DNA of 64,000 nt from the NCBI GenBank assembly GCA_016787135.1, contig JAEUVK010000066.1:1-64000 (forward strand), read 5' to 3'. The DNA is from Chitinophagaceae bacterium (GTDB lineage Bacteria; Bacteroidota; Bacteroidia; Chitinophagales; Chitinophagaceae). The position numbers and the translations under genes are program-made. Of this stretch, positions 1 to 8,869 are shown piece by piece; within the stretch, counting starts at the first letter, position 1; each line of letters starts with the position of its first letter. The notes beneath the pieces were generated by a model that saw nothing but the letters and a program-made list of their open reading frames with translations, was not told where the DNA came from and made no database searches.

Positions 1-614
1 TTCCGGCCATATTGAATGTATGGTTTGGCGGAAGCGAAGCAGGATATGCAGTGGCGGATGTATTGTTCGGAGATGTTAATCCTTCCGGTAAGCTCAGCAC
101 GACATTTCCCCGTAATGTAGGACAGGTGCCTGTCTTTTATAATCATAAGAATACCGGCCGCCCGCTGGAAGAAGGAAAATGGTTCTCTAAATTCCGTTCA
201 AACTATTTAGATGTGCCCAATGATCCGTTGTATCCTTTCGGATATGGATTAAGTTATACCAGCTTCTCCTACAGCGATCTTAAGCTTAACAGCACCTCAT
301 TAAAAGGCAATCAAACGCTGACGGCCAGTGTAACTGTGACCAATACCGGCAGCAAAGATGGCAAGGAGGTAGTACAGCTTTACATACGCGATATTGTGGG
401 CAGCGTGACGAGACCGGTAAAAGAGCTAAAGGGTTTCCAGAAAATAGAACTGAAAGCTGGTGAGTCAAAGACCGTTTCATTCGGCATCACCACCAACGAC
501 CTGAAGTTTTATAATTATGACCTGAAATACGACTGGGAACCGGGTGATTTTCTTATTATGATAGGAGGCAATTCCAAAGATGTAAAAAGTGGTAAGGTGA
601 ACTGGGTTAAATAA
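1..614 (+). CDS. GH3 beta-glucosidase-like enzyme, C-terminal fragment (5' end outside window)
   Basis: The reading frame is open from base 3, so the gene begins upstream of the window. What remains is the C-terminal part of a glycoside hydrolase family 3 protein: the end of the alpha/beta sandwich domain (GSEAGYAVADVLFGDVNPSGKL, split here as GSEAGYAVADVLFG and DVNPSGKL, then FPYGYGLSYT-like FGYGLSYTSF) followed by the fibronectin-III-like domain with VTNTGSKDGKEVVQLY. The same blocks occur in the complete GH3 at 1809-4043, so the two are paralogues. GH3 enzymes of this build release glucose or xylose from beta-linked oligosaccharides, usually in the periplasm. The N-terminal TIM barrel with the nucleophile cannot be seen, so the substrate cannot be judged. 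Eleven bases separate its stop from the next gene, which suggests co-transcription. Confidence 0.9.
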   Translation, partial: PAILNVWFGGSEAGYAVADVLFGDVNPSGKLSTTFPRNVGQVPVFYNHKNTGRPLEEGKWFSKFRSNYLDVPNDPLYPFGYGLSYTSFSYSDLKLNSTSLKGNQTLTASVTVTNTGSKDGKEVVQLYIRDIVGSVTRPVKELKGFQKIELKAGESKTVSFGITTNDLKFYNYDLKYDWEPGDFLIMIGGNSKDVKSGKVNWVK

Positions 615-625
615 CGCTATTACGA

Positions 626-1735
626 ATGAAGCTGAACCTTCCGGCCATTTTTATGATAGCTGGGCTGGCATCCTGCAACACCCAAAGCGATCCCGCAGTC
701 AATCATACTGACAGTATGATCGCCTGTGAATCAAACTTGCCTTCCCGTTTTGCTTCTGATGCAGATACTTCAATGATCATTCCCGGTGAAGGATCATCGG
801 AAGGAATGATGAAAATTCCCGGGGGAGAGTTCATGATGGGTGCATCAGACAATGAAGGACGGCCAGATGAATACCCGCAGCATAAGGTTAAGGTTGATTT
901 TTTCTGGATGGACGCTGCAGAAGTGACGAATGCACAATTCGAAAAATTTGTAAAAGCAACTGGCTACATCACCACGGCAGAACGAAAACCTGACTGGGAG
1001 GAATTGAAGAAACAATTACCTGCCGGCACGCCGAAACCGGATGAAAGTTTATTGGTTGCATCATCTTTGGTATTCACTCCGCCCGATCACCCGGTATCAT
1101 TGAATGATGCTTCACAATGGTGGAACTGGATGAAAGGAGCTGATTGGAAACATCCGCATGGCCCCGGCAGCACCATTAAAGGAAAAGAAAATTATCCTGT
1201 CGTGCATATATCCTGGGATGATGCGATGGCGTATTGTAAGTGGGCCGGTAAACGATTACCGACAGAAGCAGAGTGGGAGTGGGCCGCGAGAGGAGGATTA
1301 ATTGATAACAAATATCCCTGGGGCAATGAAGATGTGGAAGCCGGGGAAGCCAAAGCCAATACCTGGCAGGGAAGCTTTCCTGATAGAAATACCGAATGGG
1401 ATAGATATTACAAGGCAGCGCCGGTAAAAACATTTGCTCCGAATGGATATGGCTTATATGATATGGCCGGCAATGTATGGGAATGGTGCAACGATTGGTA
1501 CAGGCCTGATTACTACGAGCAGGTAAAAGTGAAGGCAGGGGAAAATCCAAAAGGACCAGCAGACAGTTATGATCCGATGGAGCCAACTGTCCCAAAGAAA
1601 GTAGTAAGGGGCGGATCATTTTTATGTAATGCCTCCTATTGCAAAGGCTACCGTGTTACGTCAAGAATGAAAACATCACCTGATACAGGCCTGGAACATA
1701 CAGGATTTCGTTGCGTTAAAGATATTTCGCCATAA
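626..1735 (+). CDS. Lipoprotein formylglycine-generating enzyme (SUMF1/FGE) homologue
   Basis: 369 residues. The N-terminus is a lipoprotein signal peptide with lipobox LASC ending at about residue 17. Residues ~80-369 form an FGE-sulfatase (SUMF1) domain: GGEFMMGASDNEG, EVTNAQFEKFV, VHISWDDAMAYCKWAGKR, LPTEAEWEWAARGG, GNVWEWCNDWY and VVRGGSFLCNASYCKGYR. Many bacterial SUMF1-fold proteins lack the active cysteines, but here Cys334 and Cys339 are both present with the same five-residue spacing as the catalytic pair of true FGEs, which oxidise a sulfatase cysteine to formylglycine. No sulfatase gene is visible in the window. As a lipoprotein it would act outside the cytoplasm, unusual for a sulfatase activator. 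It sits between two GH3 genes and is probably transcribed with them. Alternative: a structural SUMF1-fold protein with a different role. Confidence 0.85.
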   Translation: MKLNLPAIFMIAGLASCNTQSDPAVNHTDSMIACESNLPSRFASDADTSMIIPGEGSSEGMMKIPGGEFMMGASDNEGRPDEYPQHKVKVDFFWMDAAEVTNAQFEKFVKATGYITTAERKPDWEELKKQLPAGTPKPDESLLVASSLVFTPPDHPVSLNDASQWWNWMKGADWKHPHGPGSTIKGKENYPVVHISWDDAMAYCKWAGKRLPTEAEWEWAARGGLIDNKYPWGNEDVEAGEAKANTWQGSFPDRNTEWDRYYKAAPVKTFAPNGYGLYDMAGNVWEWCNDWYRPDYYEQVKVKAGENPKGPADSYDPMEPTVPKKVVRGGSFLCNASYCKGYRVTSRMKTSPDTGLEHTGFRCVKDISP

Positions 1736-1808
1736 AATGGTATTTGTGATAGGATAATTAGTATATCTCCGGGAGAAATGTGTCTTATTAATAATAAATG
1801 AATTGATC

Positions 1809-4043
1809 ATGTCAAAACGATTGAAAGCCTTTTTGCTTTTCTTTTTTGTTATCGCACAGTTTACTAACTGTGAAGCACAGAAAAAAACCATTGACCAGAA
1901 AGTGGATTCAGTATTGAAATTAATGACGCTGGAAGAAAAAGCAGGCCAGCTCAATCAATACTCAGGCGACTGGATTTCTACCGGCCCTATCACCAATGAT
2001 GGCGATAAGCAAAACCAGATTCGCAAAGGCCAGTTAGGTTCCATGCTCAACATCATGGGTGTAAAACATACCCGGCAATTGCAGGCTATGGCGATGGAAT
2101 CAAGATTGAGAATTCCATTACTCTTTGGTCAGGATGTTATACATGGGTATAAAACGACCTTTCCCATACCATTGGCTGAAGCCGCAAGCTGGGACCTTAA
2201 CGCAATCGAATTATCAGCAAGAATAGCCGCTACAGAAGCATCAGCGGCAGGTATTCATTGGACATTTGCACCGATGGTAGATATAGCCAGAGACCCACGC
2301 TGGGGACGGGTAATGGAAGGAGCGGGAGAAGATCCTTATCTCGGTTCTCTGATAGCCAAAGCAAGAGTAAAAGGTTTCCAGGGTAAGGGATTGGGCAATA
2401 CGGATGCTGTTATGGCTTGCGCCAAACATTTTGCTGCATATGGTGCAGCCGTAGGTGGCAGGGATTATAATAGTGTTGACATGAGCTTGCGTCAATTGCA
2501 TGAATTTTATTTGCCCCCGTTCAGGGCTGCTGCTGAAGCAGGCGCAGCTACATTCATGAATTCCTTTAATGACCTGAATGGAATACCTGCTACGGGTAAC
2601 AGTTACCTGCAAAGAGATATATTGAAAGGACAATGGAAATTTAAAGGCTTCGTGGTAAGCGACTGGGGAAGTATAGGGGAAATGATCCGGCATGGTTTTG
2701 TAAAAAACAATTATGAAGCGGCGCTGTCAGCAATCAGAGCGGGTAGCGATATGGATATGGAAAGCCGCAGCTACAAAGATTATTTAACAAAACTGGTAAA
2801 AGAAGGCAAAGTGCCGGCATCGCTGGTGGATGATGCCGTAAAAAGAATATTGAGAAAAAAAATTGAACTGGGATTGTTTGATGACCCCTATCGTTTCTGT
2901 AATGACGAAAGAGAAAAGGGAGCGTTGAATAATCCAGAACATGTAAAGGCGGCAAGAGAGGTAGCAGCTAAAAGTATCGTACTGCTGAAAAACGGGAATA
3001 ATCTTTTGCCGTTATCAAAGAATACAAAAAAGATCGCTTTTATAGGGCCATTGGTAAAAGAAGTAAAACAGAATCTTGGTTTCTGGAGTATTGAAATGCC
3101 GGATGATTCTTCTTATATCGTTTCGCAGTGGCAGGGTTTGGTCAAAAAAATGAGGTCGGCAGACTTGCTCTATGCGAGAGGCTGCGGGATCGAAGATACT
3201 TCCCGTGACGGGTTTGCGGAAGCAGTAGCGGTAGCGCAAAAGGCGGATGTGGTGATCATGAGTATCGGAGAAAGAAGGGATATGAGCGGCGAAGCAAAGA
3301 GCCGCAGCAATATTCACCTGCCCGGCGTACAAGAGGAGCTGGTAAAGGCCATACATGCGACAGGAAAGCCTGTGGTAGTGCTGATCAATGCAGGCCGCCC
3401 ATTGATTTTTGACTGGATCACCGATAATGTTCCCGCTATTTTATATACGTGGTGGCTCGGCAGTGAAGCGGGGAATGCGATTGCCGATGTATTGTTCGGT
3501 GATTACAATCCTTCTGCAAAACTACCCATGAGTTTTCCAAGAACAGAAGGGCAGATACCGATCTATTATAATTATTTCAATACCGGCCGCCCGGCTACCA
3601 GCGACAATGACCGGTTCTACCGCTCAGCTTATATTGACTTGTCCATACACCCGAAATATGAATTTGGTTACGGTTTGAGCTATACGACTTTTCAATACAG
3701 TGACCTGCAATTAAGCAAAAGGAAAATAAGAGCCAGAGAAAAGATTGAAGTGACCATGAAGCTGACCAACACCGGTAAGTATGCAGGCGAAGAAGTAGTG
3801 CAGCTATACCTTCGTGACAGGGTAGCGACAGTGGTCAGGCCGGTAAAAGAGTTGAAGGATTTTCAGAAAGTAAAACTCCAGCCAGGTGAATCAAAGAACA
3901 TTCGATTCATTATTGACAAAGAAAAACTATCTTTCTATAATGACAAGCTGCAATGGATAACAGAGCCAGGTGATTTTGACCTGATGATTGGATCTTCATC
4001 CGCTGATATCAGGCTGAAAGACGTGTTTGAACTGGTAAAATAA
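1809..4043 (+). CDS. GH3 beta-glucosidase/beta-xylosidase (BglX-like), exported
   Basis: 744 residues from the ATG at 1809; an in-frame TTG lies two codons earlier. The start MSKRLKAFLLFFFVIAQF then TNCEAQ is a signal sequence that could be a lipoprotein (Cys about 21) or cleave after EA. The TIM barrel contains the nucleophile Asp285 in GFVVSDWGS. The alpha/beta sandwich domain carries GEAKSRSNIHLPG, the region of the usual acid/base Glu in BglX-type enzymes, and a fibronectin-III-like domain ends the protein (LTNTGKYAGEEVVQLYLRD). It removes terminal beta-linked glucosyl or xylosyl residues in the periplasm. It is a full-length paralogue of the truncated GH3 at the left edge. The sequence AACGATTG, which recurs at other sugar-gene starts here, lies at codons 3-5. 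It ends 6 bp from the convergent reductase gene. Confidence 0.93.
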   Translation: MSKRLKAFLLFFFVIAQFTNCEAQKKTIDQKVDSVLKLMTLEEKAGQLNQYSGDWISTGPITNDGDKQNQIRKGQLGSMLNIMGVKHTRQLQAMAMESRLRIPLLFGQDVIHGYKTTFPIPLAEAASWDLNAIELSARIAATEASAAGIHWTFAPMVDIARDPRWGRVMEGAGEDPYLGSLIAKARVKGFQGKGLGNTDAVMACAKHFAAYGAAVGGRDYNSVDMSLRQLHEFYLPPFRAAAEAGAATFMNSFNDLNGIPATGNSYLQRDILKGQWKFKGFVVSDWGSIGEMIRHGFVKNNYEAALSAIRAGSDMDMESRSYKDYLTKLVKEGKVPASLVDDAVKRILRKKIELGLFDDPYRFCNDEREKGALNNPEHVKAAREVAAKSIVLLKNGNNLLPLSKNTKKIAFIGPLVKEVKQNLGFWSIEMPDDSSYIVSQWQGLVKKMRSADLLYARGCGIEDTSRDGFAEAVAVAQKADVVIMSIGERRDMSGEAKSRSNIHLPGVQEELVKAIHATGKPVVVLINAGRPLIFDWITDNVPAILYTWWLGSEAGNAIADVLFGDYNPSAKLPMSFPRTEGQIPIYYNYFNTGRPATSDNDRFYRSAYIDLSIHPKYEFGYGLSYTTFQYSDLQLSKRKIRAREKIEVTMKLTNTGKYAGEEVVQLYLRDRVATVVRPVKELKDFQKVKLQPGESKNIRFIIDKEKLSFYNDKLQWITEPGDFDLMIGSSSADIRLKDVFELVK

Positions 4044-4049
4044 GCAGGC

Positions 4050-5132
4050 TTACTTTGCATCAAAATCCACCACTATCTTTTCTGTTCTGGGATGCGACTG
4101 GCAGGTGAGGATATATCCTTTTTCCACTTCTTCATCTTCCAGTCCCCAATGAACATCCATCGCTACTTCACCTTCCAGCAGTTTGGCTTTGCAGGTACAG
4201 CACATGCCGCCTTTACAGGCATAGGGAAGGTCGGCGCCTTGTTGTAATGCAGCATCGAGTAAAGTTGTTTCACTGGTGAGGGGGAGGTCAAAGTCAAAGC
4301 TTCGACCGTCTAATTTAATGGTGATCCTGCTTTTCGCTCCTGTATCTTTTGCTGCCGGTTGTTGCCTGACCGTTGCCCGTTTCGTTTCCGACGAAGTAGT
4401 GAATAGTTCAAAATGGATTTTCTTTTTATCAATACCTTTTGCTTCTAAAAACTCTTTGGCGGTAAAGATCATTGCTTCCGGGCCGCAGATGAATGTTTCA
4501 TCTATAGAGGAATAATCAATCAGTTTTGAAAGATCATCCAGCTTTTCTTTGTCAATTCTTCCAAAACAAATACCGGAGTCTGTTCTTTCCCTGCTCAGGA
4601 CATTAATAAGGCTGAACCGCTGCAGGTATTTGTTCTTTAACGCTTCGAGCTCTTCAAAAAAAATGATAGAACTGCGGCTGCGGTTGCCATATACTAATGT
4701 AAAAGAACTTTTTGGCTCAGTATGCAACGTTGTTTTTATGATAGAAAGGACAGGGGTGATACCGCTGCCTGCTGCAATAGCGAGATAATTTTTTTTATTT
4801 GCGGGATTTAATTCGACATAGAATTTCCCGACCGGCGGCATTACTTCCAGTACATCTCCTTTCTTTAGTTGATCATTGGCGAAGGAAGAAAATAAACCGC
4901 CATCTACTTTCTTGACAGCTACACGCCATAAATTCTCCAGGGGGGTGCTGCAGATAGAATAAGTGCGCCTCACCTCTTCACCATTGATCATTTTCCGCAT
5001 GGTCAGGCTTTGGCCCTGTTTGAAGCAAAAAGTTTCTTTCAGTTCTTCCGGCACATCAAATATGATAGAAACGCAGTCGGCGGTTTCTTTATTAATTCCT
5101 TTTACAACCAGCTTGTGAAAATGAATGGACAT
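4050..5132 (-). CDS. paaE: PaaE-like ferredoxin-NAD(P)H reductase (phenylacetyl-CoA epoxidase reductase component)
   Basis: 360 residues with three domains in the order typical of PaaE: an N-terminal FAD-binding barrel (GQSLTMRKMING, RRTYSICS), an NAD(P)-binding domain (AAGSGITPVLSIIKT, FICGPEAMI), and a C-terminal plant-type 2Fe-2S domain with cysteines in YACKGGMCCTCKAKL and LTCQ. The reaction in known PaaE is electron transfer from NADPH through FAD and 2Fe-2S to the di-iron oxygenase PaaA. No paaA-D genes are in the window, so it may instead serve another oxygenase. A TetR-family regulator gene lies just upstream on the same strand, an arrangement seen around phenylacetate genes. The paaE assignment rests on domain order and motif style, not on an alignment. 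Confidence 0.8.
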   Translation of the reverse strand: MSIHFHKLVVKGINKETADCVSIIFDVPEELKETFCFKQGQSLTMRKMINGEEVRRTYSICSTPLENLWRVAVKKVDGGLFSSFANDQLKKGDVLEVMPPVGKFYVELNPANKKNYLAIAAGSGITPVLSIIKTTLHTEPKSSFTLVYGNRSRSSIIFFEELEALKNKYLQRFSLINVLSRERTDSGICFGRIDKEKLDDLSKLIDYSSIDETFICGPEAMIFTAKEFLEAKGIDKKKIHFELFTTSSETKRATVRQQPAAKDTGAKSRITIKLDGRSFDFDLPLTSETTLLDAALQQGADLPYACKGGMCCTCKAKLLEGEVAMDVHWGLEDEEVEKGYILTCQSHPRTEKIVVDFDAK

Positions 5133-5145
5133 TACAGGATCGTTA

Positions 5146-5177
5146 GTTACCCGGCAAAGTAACAGGGTTTTTGTAAC
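5146..5177 (-). promoter_or_regulatory. Candidate palindromic operator upstream of paaE-like gene
   Basis: GTTAC at 5146-5150 and GTAAC at 5159-5163 form an inverted repeat with an 8-bp spacer, and a second GTAAC follows at 5173-5177. The site lies 14 bp before the reductase start codon, where a TetR-type repressor could act; the adjacent gene encodes one. Short arms make chance occurrence quite possible. Confidence 0.25.
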
Positions 5178-5223
5178 AAGTGATATTTGAGTTTACGCAG
5201 GATAAATAGCGAAGTACTACACA

Positions 5224-5811
5224 TTACGCTTTTAATCCACCGATCAGGTAGGCTACCATGTTTTCTTCGAGCTCTTCCGGTGTATAGGTTTTCTGGCTGC
5301 GGTGCCAGAACTCTAATCCCCGGACAGCTGACAAGATGGTCAACACGGCTACATAGGGAAGTATCGGTTTTATTTCTTTGGCTCCAATGCCTTCACTGAT
5401 AAAACTTTCGAGCCGCTGCACATAATTGCGGCGTTGGGTGATAAAATCAGCAAGCGGCTGTGCTTCGAGGTGTATCCATTCATTGATCATGACATGATAT
5501 TCTTCAAACCTTGTCAGCATCATTTGAATGTGAAAACGGGTAACCGATTCTATCTTTTGCAGGTGAGAGAGGCTAGTATTATCCAGTTCGTTGATGTGGT
5601 TATAACAGTCATCTGATATGCGGAAGATGATCTCTTGCAATATCTCCGATTTTGACTGGATATGATTATACAAACTGGCCGCTTCTATACCTACACTTTC
5701 TGCAAGGTCACGCATAGAAGTGGCGGGAAACCCCTTTTCCCGGAACATGCAAGCAGCTTTCTGAACGATGAGTTCTTTTTTGGAAGCTTTTTTTCGTTGG
5801 GCCTTAGCCAT
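5224..5811 (-). CDS. TetR/AcrR family transcriptional regulator
   Basis: 195 residues. The N-terminal TetR helix-turn-helix spans about residues 12-58 (AACMFREKGFPATSMRDLAE, then VGIEAASLYNHIQSKSEIL). The C-terminal ~130 residues are all-helical and variable, as expected of the ligand-binding domain. A lysine- and arginine-rich start (MAKAQRKKASKK) precedes the HTH. It is followed 91 bp downstream on the same strand by the PaaE-like reductase, so that gene is the likely target. TetR proteins usually repress and are released by a small ligand; in phenylacetate clusters the ligand is an aryl-CoA, but that is only an inference here. Confidence 0.9.
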   Translation of the reverse strand: MAKAQRKKASKKELIVQKAACMFREKGFPATSMRDLAESVGIEAASLYNHIQSKSEILQEIIFRISDDCYNHINELDNTSLSHLQKIESVTRFHIQMMLTRFEEYHVMINEWIHLEAQPLADFITQRRNYVQRLESFISEGIGAKEIKPILPYVAVLTILSAVRGLEFWHRSQKTYTPEELEENMVAYLIGGLKA

Positions 5812-5842
5812 GATTCAAAGATAAAGAGTTATACCTCAAATT

Positions 5843-5873
5843 GGTCATATCTGGCAAAAAGGTCAAATATGCC
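5843..5873. promoter_or_regulatory. Imperfect 13-bp direct repeats between tetR and the PfkB gene
   Basis: GGTCATATCTGGC (5843-5855) and GGTCAAATATGCC (5861-5873) match at 10 of 13 positions and start 18 bp apart. They lie 32-62 bp upstream of the TetR start codon, a place where TetR proteins commonly bind their own promoter. No function is shown by the sequence itself. Confidence 0.25.
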
Positions 5874-5905
5874 GGTACAGATGGGGTTGGTGTTATAAAT
5901 TCATG

Positions 5906-5913
5906 TAGGTTTG
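5906..5913 (+). promoter_or_regulatory. TAnnTTTG -7 box, candidate promoter for the PfkB gene
   Basis: TAGGTTTG matches the Bacteroidota -7 consensus TAnnTTTG exactly. The upstream TTTG element is weak: GTTG ends 16 bp upstream rather than 19-21. It would give a 5' untranslated region of roughly 130 bases before the ATG at 6056. Confidence 0.35.
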
Positions 5914-6055
5914 CACGCCGAAAAGGCAGAGCTCAAATGTGTCATAATAGTCAGTATGCCAACCGATGGCAATGGTGAGATAGTTTGACTTGGATGATTT
6001 TTATGACCTATATGACTCAATTGACCCGATCTTTAAACAACTTCAACAAGCAAAC

Positions 6056-6979
6056 ATGTCTCTTATCTCAGTAGGCACCATGGCCTTTGACGCTATTGAA
6101 ACTCCATTTGGAAAAACAGAAAAAATTGTAGGCGGATCGGCTACCTATGTGGCGTATGCTGCGGCCAATTTTATAAAGCCTGTGCAGCAGATATCCATTG
6201 TAGGGTTTGATTTTCCGAAAGAGGAAATGGATGAATTGAGAAAAAGGGGGGTACACCTGGATGGGGTAGAGATCGTACCCAATAAAAAATCTTTTTTCTG
6301 GAAAGGCAGATACCACGAGGATATGAATAACCGGGACACGCTGGTAACCGATTTGAATGTTCTGGCCGACTTTGACCCCAAGGTACCGGATAGTTATCAG
6401 GGTGCTGACTTCCTGATGCTTGGTAACCTGATGCCTAAACTACAGTTGAATGTGATACAGGAACTGAAGAAAAGACCGAAACTGATCGTGATGGATACGA
6501 TGAATTTCTGGATGGAAACAGCAATGTCAGAATTAAAGATCGTATTGAAGTACGTGGATATGCTGCTGGTAAATGATGCAGAGGCAAGACAGCTGACGGG
6601 TCAGTTTTCCCTGGTGAAAGCTGCCAAAAGCATCATGACAATGGGGCCGAAATACCTGATCATTAAGAAAGGGGAGCATGGTGCTCTGCTGTTCCATGGT
6701 GATGAAGTGTTCTATGCACCTGCTTTGCCATTGGAAGACGTGTTTGATCCTACCGGGGCCGGAGACACCTTTGCCGGTGGTTTTATAGGGTATCTCGCCA
6801 AAACACAGGATATCGGGTTTGAGAATATGAAAACTGCTATCATAGTGGGTTCTGCCATGGCTAGTTTTTGTGTAGAAAAATTTGGTCCTACCCGTTTAAA
6901 AGAGATCAACAAAGAAGATATTGACAGGAGGATACAGCAGTTTAAGGAACTGGTGAGTTTTGATATCGAACTGGTGTGA
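6056..6979 (+). CDS. PfkB family carbohydrate/nucleoside kinase
   Basis: 307 residues from the ATG at 6056. An in-frame ATG at 5990 would add 22 residues that precede the usual PfkB start, so I prefer MSLISVGTMAFD. PfkB features are the Gly-rich N-terminal block (GGSATYVAYAAANF) and the C-terminal signature DPTGAGDTFAGGFIGY with catalytic Asp and the anion-hole GAGD. The family phosphorylates sugars or nucleosides with ATP. The specific substrate cannot be read: the sequence differs clearly from the fructokinase-like gene at 35388-36341, and the neighbours (TetR, a secreted protein) give no pathway hint. It is a cytoplasmic protein. Confidence 0.88.
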   Translation: MSLISVGTMAFDAIETPFGKTEKIVGGSATYVAYAAANFIKPVQQISIVGFDFPKEEMDELRKRGVHLDGVEIVPNKKSFFWKGRYHEDMNNRDTLVTDLNVLADFDPKVPDSYQGADFLMLGNLMPKLQLNVIQELKKRPKLIVMDTMNFWMETAMSELKIVLKYVDMLLVNDAEARQLTGQFSLVKAAKSIMTMGPKYLIIKKGEHGALLFHGDEVFYAPALPLEDVFDPTGAGDTFAGGFIGYLAKTQDIGFENMKTAIIVGSAMASFCVEKFGPTRLKEINKEDIDRRIQQFKELVSFDIELV

Positions 6980-7024
6980 TATTATTAAAGATTTATAGAA
7001 GAAGGTACTTCGTGGAAGGGTCTT

Positions 7025-8734
7025 TTAGTCTAGCTTCCTTGCCAGCACAATCGTATTCTTAAATCTCTCTTTTTTCCCCTGCAGGTTAAATATTTCTGTG
7101 AAGATGATATAAGTACCCACGGGTAATTTTCTCCCCTTATCATCCAGCCCGTCCCAGTTCCAGTAACCGGTAATGGCTAATGTACCATTGCGCACCAGGT
7201 TTCTGACCGGCCGCCCTGCGGCATCAAAGATGGTGATATTAGCTACATAGCCGGGTTCATCAATTTTGTATTGTATAGTGACTATATCATCAAAACCATC
7301 GTTGTCCGGAGAAAAAACTTTTGGGGCTACATCAATGGTGGCATCGATACCTGGTAGTTGTTTGTACTGCGAGTTCTTATAAGTAGGTGTGCCGTATCCT
7401 GCAGTGGAAGCAGCACTATGCCAGTTGGCTGCATCCTGTGATGACCCTGCAGGGTCAATTCTTTCCAGCGCAACACCTTCAGCATTGTCGATCAGTTTGA
7501 AATGCCAGTCGTCTTTATACTTTACTTCATCCACCACATTTCCCTGGAAGTTCAGCACTATGACTGTTCCTTCATCATCCGGAAAGGAAGGAGGCGATGA
7601 TATCACCAGTACATTTTCCGGGTTTTTGACCAGGTAATTCAGAGCAAGATTTTCTGCTTCTTCAGTTATTACAATATGGTCTCCCGGAAAAATGTAAAAG
7701 GGTGTTGTACTTAATGCCTTTATTGAACTGATAACGCCGCTATTATTACGATTGGCAATATAGAGTTTAGCTGCATCAAATATTTTATTGCTGTTGTTGA
7801 AGAACTCAACATAATCAAAAGCATTAGACCGGGGGTTGAACAATATTTCATTGATGATCCATTCCCCGGCTGCTGCATCAACCGGCAGGCCAACCTTTGC
7901 CTTATTGGCTGAACCAATACTATTGTTTTTACAATCTGTTACATTATTGATTGTGATATTATAAACGGTGTTTGCTGTCAAAGGGATATTTGTTTTTAAT
8001 TGAACAGTATTAAAAAGAGGTGCCAATGTTACAGCGCTGAGAAAGGTTAGCCCCCCATCAATAGCATAATTGGCGATTGTTGCACCTTTTACACTGTCAA
8101 CCGGTTCATCAAATACAAGAATAATGGTGATATTGTCTGTTGTATAAGCCATTTTTAAGAGTGGGGCCGTTTGATCATTGTTTACCGCATCAATAGAATT
8201 CTTTTTGCCCGGCGTGCCGCCGGTAACACTTACACTTGCTTTCCAATTGCTGATGCCTGCACAGGGGCTTTTGGTATCTGTCATTTCCAGCGTCCAGCCA
8301 CCTTCTTTCTTGACTTCATTCTGATACCAGGAAGATGAATAGTTAACTGCATGAATGATCATGCCATTAGCTGCTTTCAGAAATAGCTGATCACCGTCGT
8401 TATCTAAGGAAGGGAAACTGGTAACAGAAATAGTGGTACCAAATGCTGATAATAGTGCTACGGCGCTGCCGGTACAGACAATGACAAAGCTGTCAGGTTG
8501 TAAAATGAAGTTCGGCATCGGGCCGCTCAGGCCGCTCGCATCGCCGATCCGCCAGTTCTGCAGATTGATGGGAATACTGGTTGTATTCCTTAACTCTATC
8601 CATTCATTATTAGGAAGCCAGACCTGCGGAGAAGGATCAGCCATGATCTCATCTATCACTACATCATATCTGTTCTGTGCATGGATACACGCAGGAAACA
8701 GAAGGATAAGCAGCCATTTCAGATAAGGTTTCAT
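7025..8734 (-). CDS. Secreted lamin-tail-domain protein with Ig-like and FlgD-like C-terminus
   Basis: 569 residues. Signal peptide MKPYLKWLLILLFPACIHAQ. Two lamin-tail (LTD) domains are visible: residues ~22-130 (VVIDEIMADPSPQVW, NNEWIELRNTTS, SLDNDGDQLFL) and ~290-440 (GEWIINEILFNPRSNAFDYV, FFNNSNKIFDAAKLY). An SbsA-type Ig-like segment lies between them (~190-285; FDEPVDSVKG, LTANTVYNITINN). The C-terminus (PKVFSPDNDGFDDIVTIQYK, then PVGTYIIFTEIFNLQGK) resembles the FlgD-Ig or gliding-motility type tail found on secreted Bacteroidota proteins. LTD proteins of this type are poorly characterised; cell-surface location is inferred. It has no operon partner. Confidence 0.85.
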   Translation of the reverse strand: MKPYLKWLLILLFPACIHAQNRYDVVIDEIMADPSPQVWLPNNEWIELRNTTSIPINLQNWRIGDASGLSGPMPNFILQPDSFVIVCTGSAVALLSAFGTTISVTSFPSLDNDGDQLFLKAANGMIIHAVNYSSSWYQNEVKKEGGWTLEMTDTKSPCAGISNWKASVSVTGGTPGKKNSIDAVNNDQTAPLLKMAYTTDNITIILVFDEPVDSVKGATIANYAIDGGLTFLSAVTLAPLFNTVQLKTNIPLTANTVYNITINNVTDCKNNSIGSANKAKVGLPVDAAAGEWIINEILFNPRSNAFDYVEFFNNSNKIFDAAKLYIANRNNSGVISSIKALSTTPFYIFPGDHIVITEEAENLALNYLVKNPENVLVISSPPSFPDDEGTVIVLNFQGNVVDEVKYKDDWHFKLIDNAEGVALERIDPAGSSQDAANWHSAASTAGYGTPTYKNSQYKQLPGIDATIDVAPKVFSPDNDGFDDIVTIQYKIDEPGYVANITIFDAAGRPVRNLVRNGTLAITGYWNWDGLDDKGRKLPVGTYIIFTEIFNLQGKKERFKNTIVLARKLD

Positions 8735-8785
8735 GCTTACTAAGTTAAACTAACGGTTGTTTCAGATAAAATAATTGATGAATAT

Positions 8786-8816
8786 TTTGGTGGAAACCTT
8801 AGCCAGCCTATTTTTG
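8786..8816 (+). promoter_or_regulatory. Bacteroidota-type promoter for the asd leader
   Basis: TTTG at 8786-8789 and TATTTTTG at 8809-8816 match the -33 (TTTG) and -7 (TAnnTTTG) elements of Bacteroidota housekeeping promoters, with a 19-bp spacer. The transcript would begin near 8820, only about five bases before the leader-peptide ATG at 8825. This is the best promoter match I found in the window. Confidence 0.7.
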
Positions 8817-8824
8817 CACCCGTT

Positions 8825-8869
8825 ATGATGACAACGAAACACACAAAGCGCATTAAGAAACATTCCTGA
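8825..8869 (+). CDS. asd leader peptide (Thr/Lys-rich, 14 residues)
   Basis: The short frame reads M-M-T-T-K-H-T-K-R-I-K-K-H-S and stops at 8867-8869. Three Thr and four Lys codons in 14 match the end products of the pathway that starts with aspartate-semialdehyde dehydrogenase. The last Lys pair (AAG AAA, 8855-8860) overlaps the start of RNA segment 1 of the attenuator described in the next entry. A ribosome stalled there for lack of charged tRNA-Lys would cover segment 1. The frame sits just after a strong promoter and is too short for ordinary gene finding. Its translation is an inference. Confidence 0.65.
   Translation: MMTTKHTKRIKKHS

Noticed and set aside
2241-2693. 150-codon minus-strand frame inside the GH3 gene
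   Set aside because: Antisense shadow of a conserved enzyme, with unnatural composition and no start or family signal.
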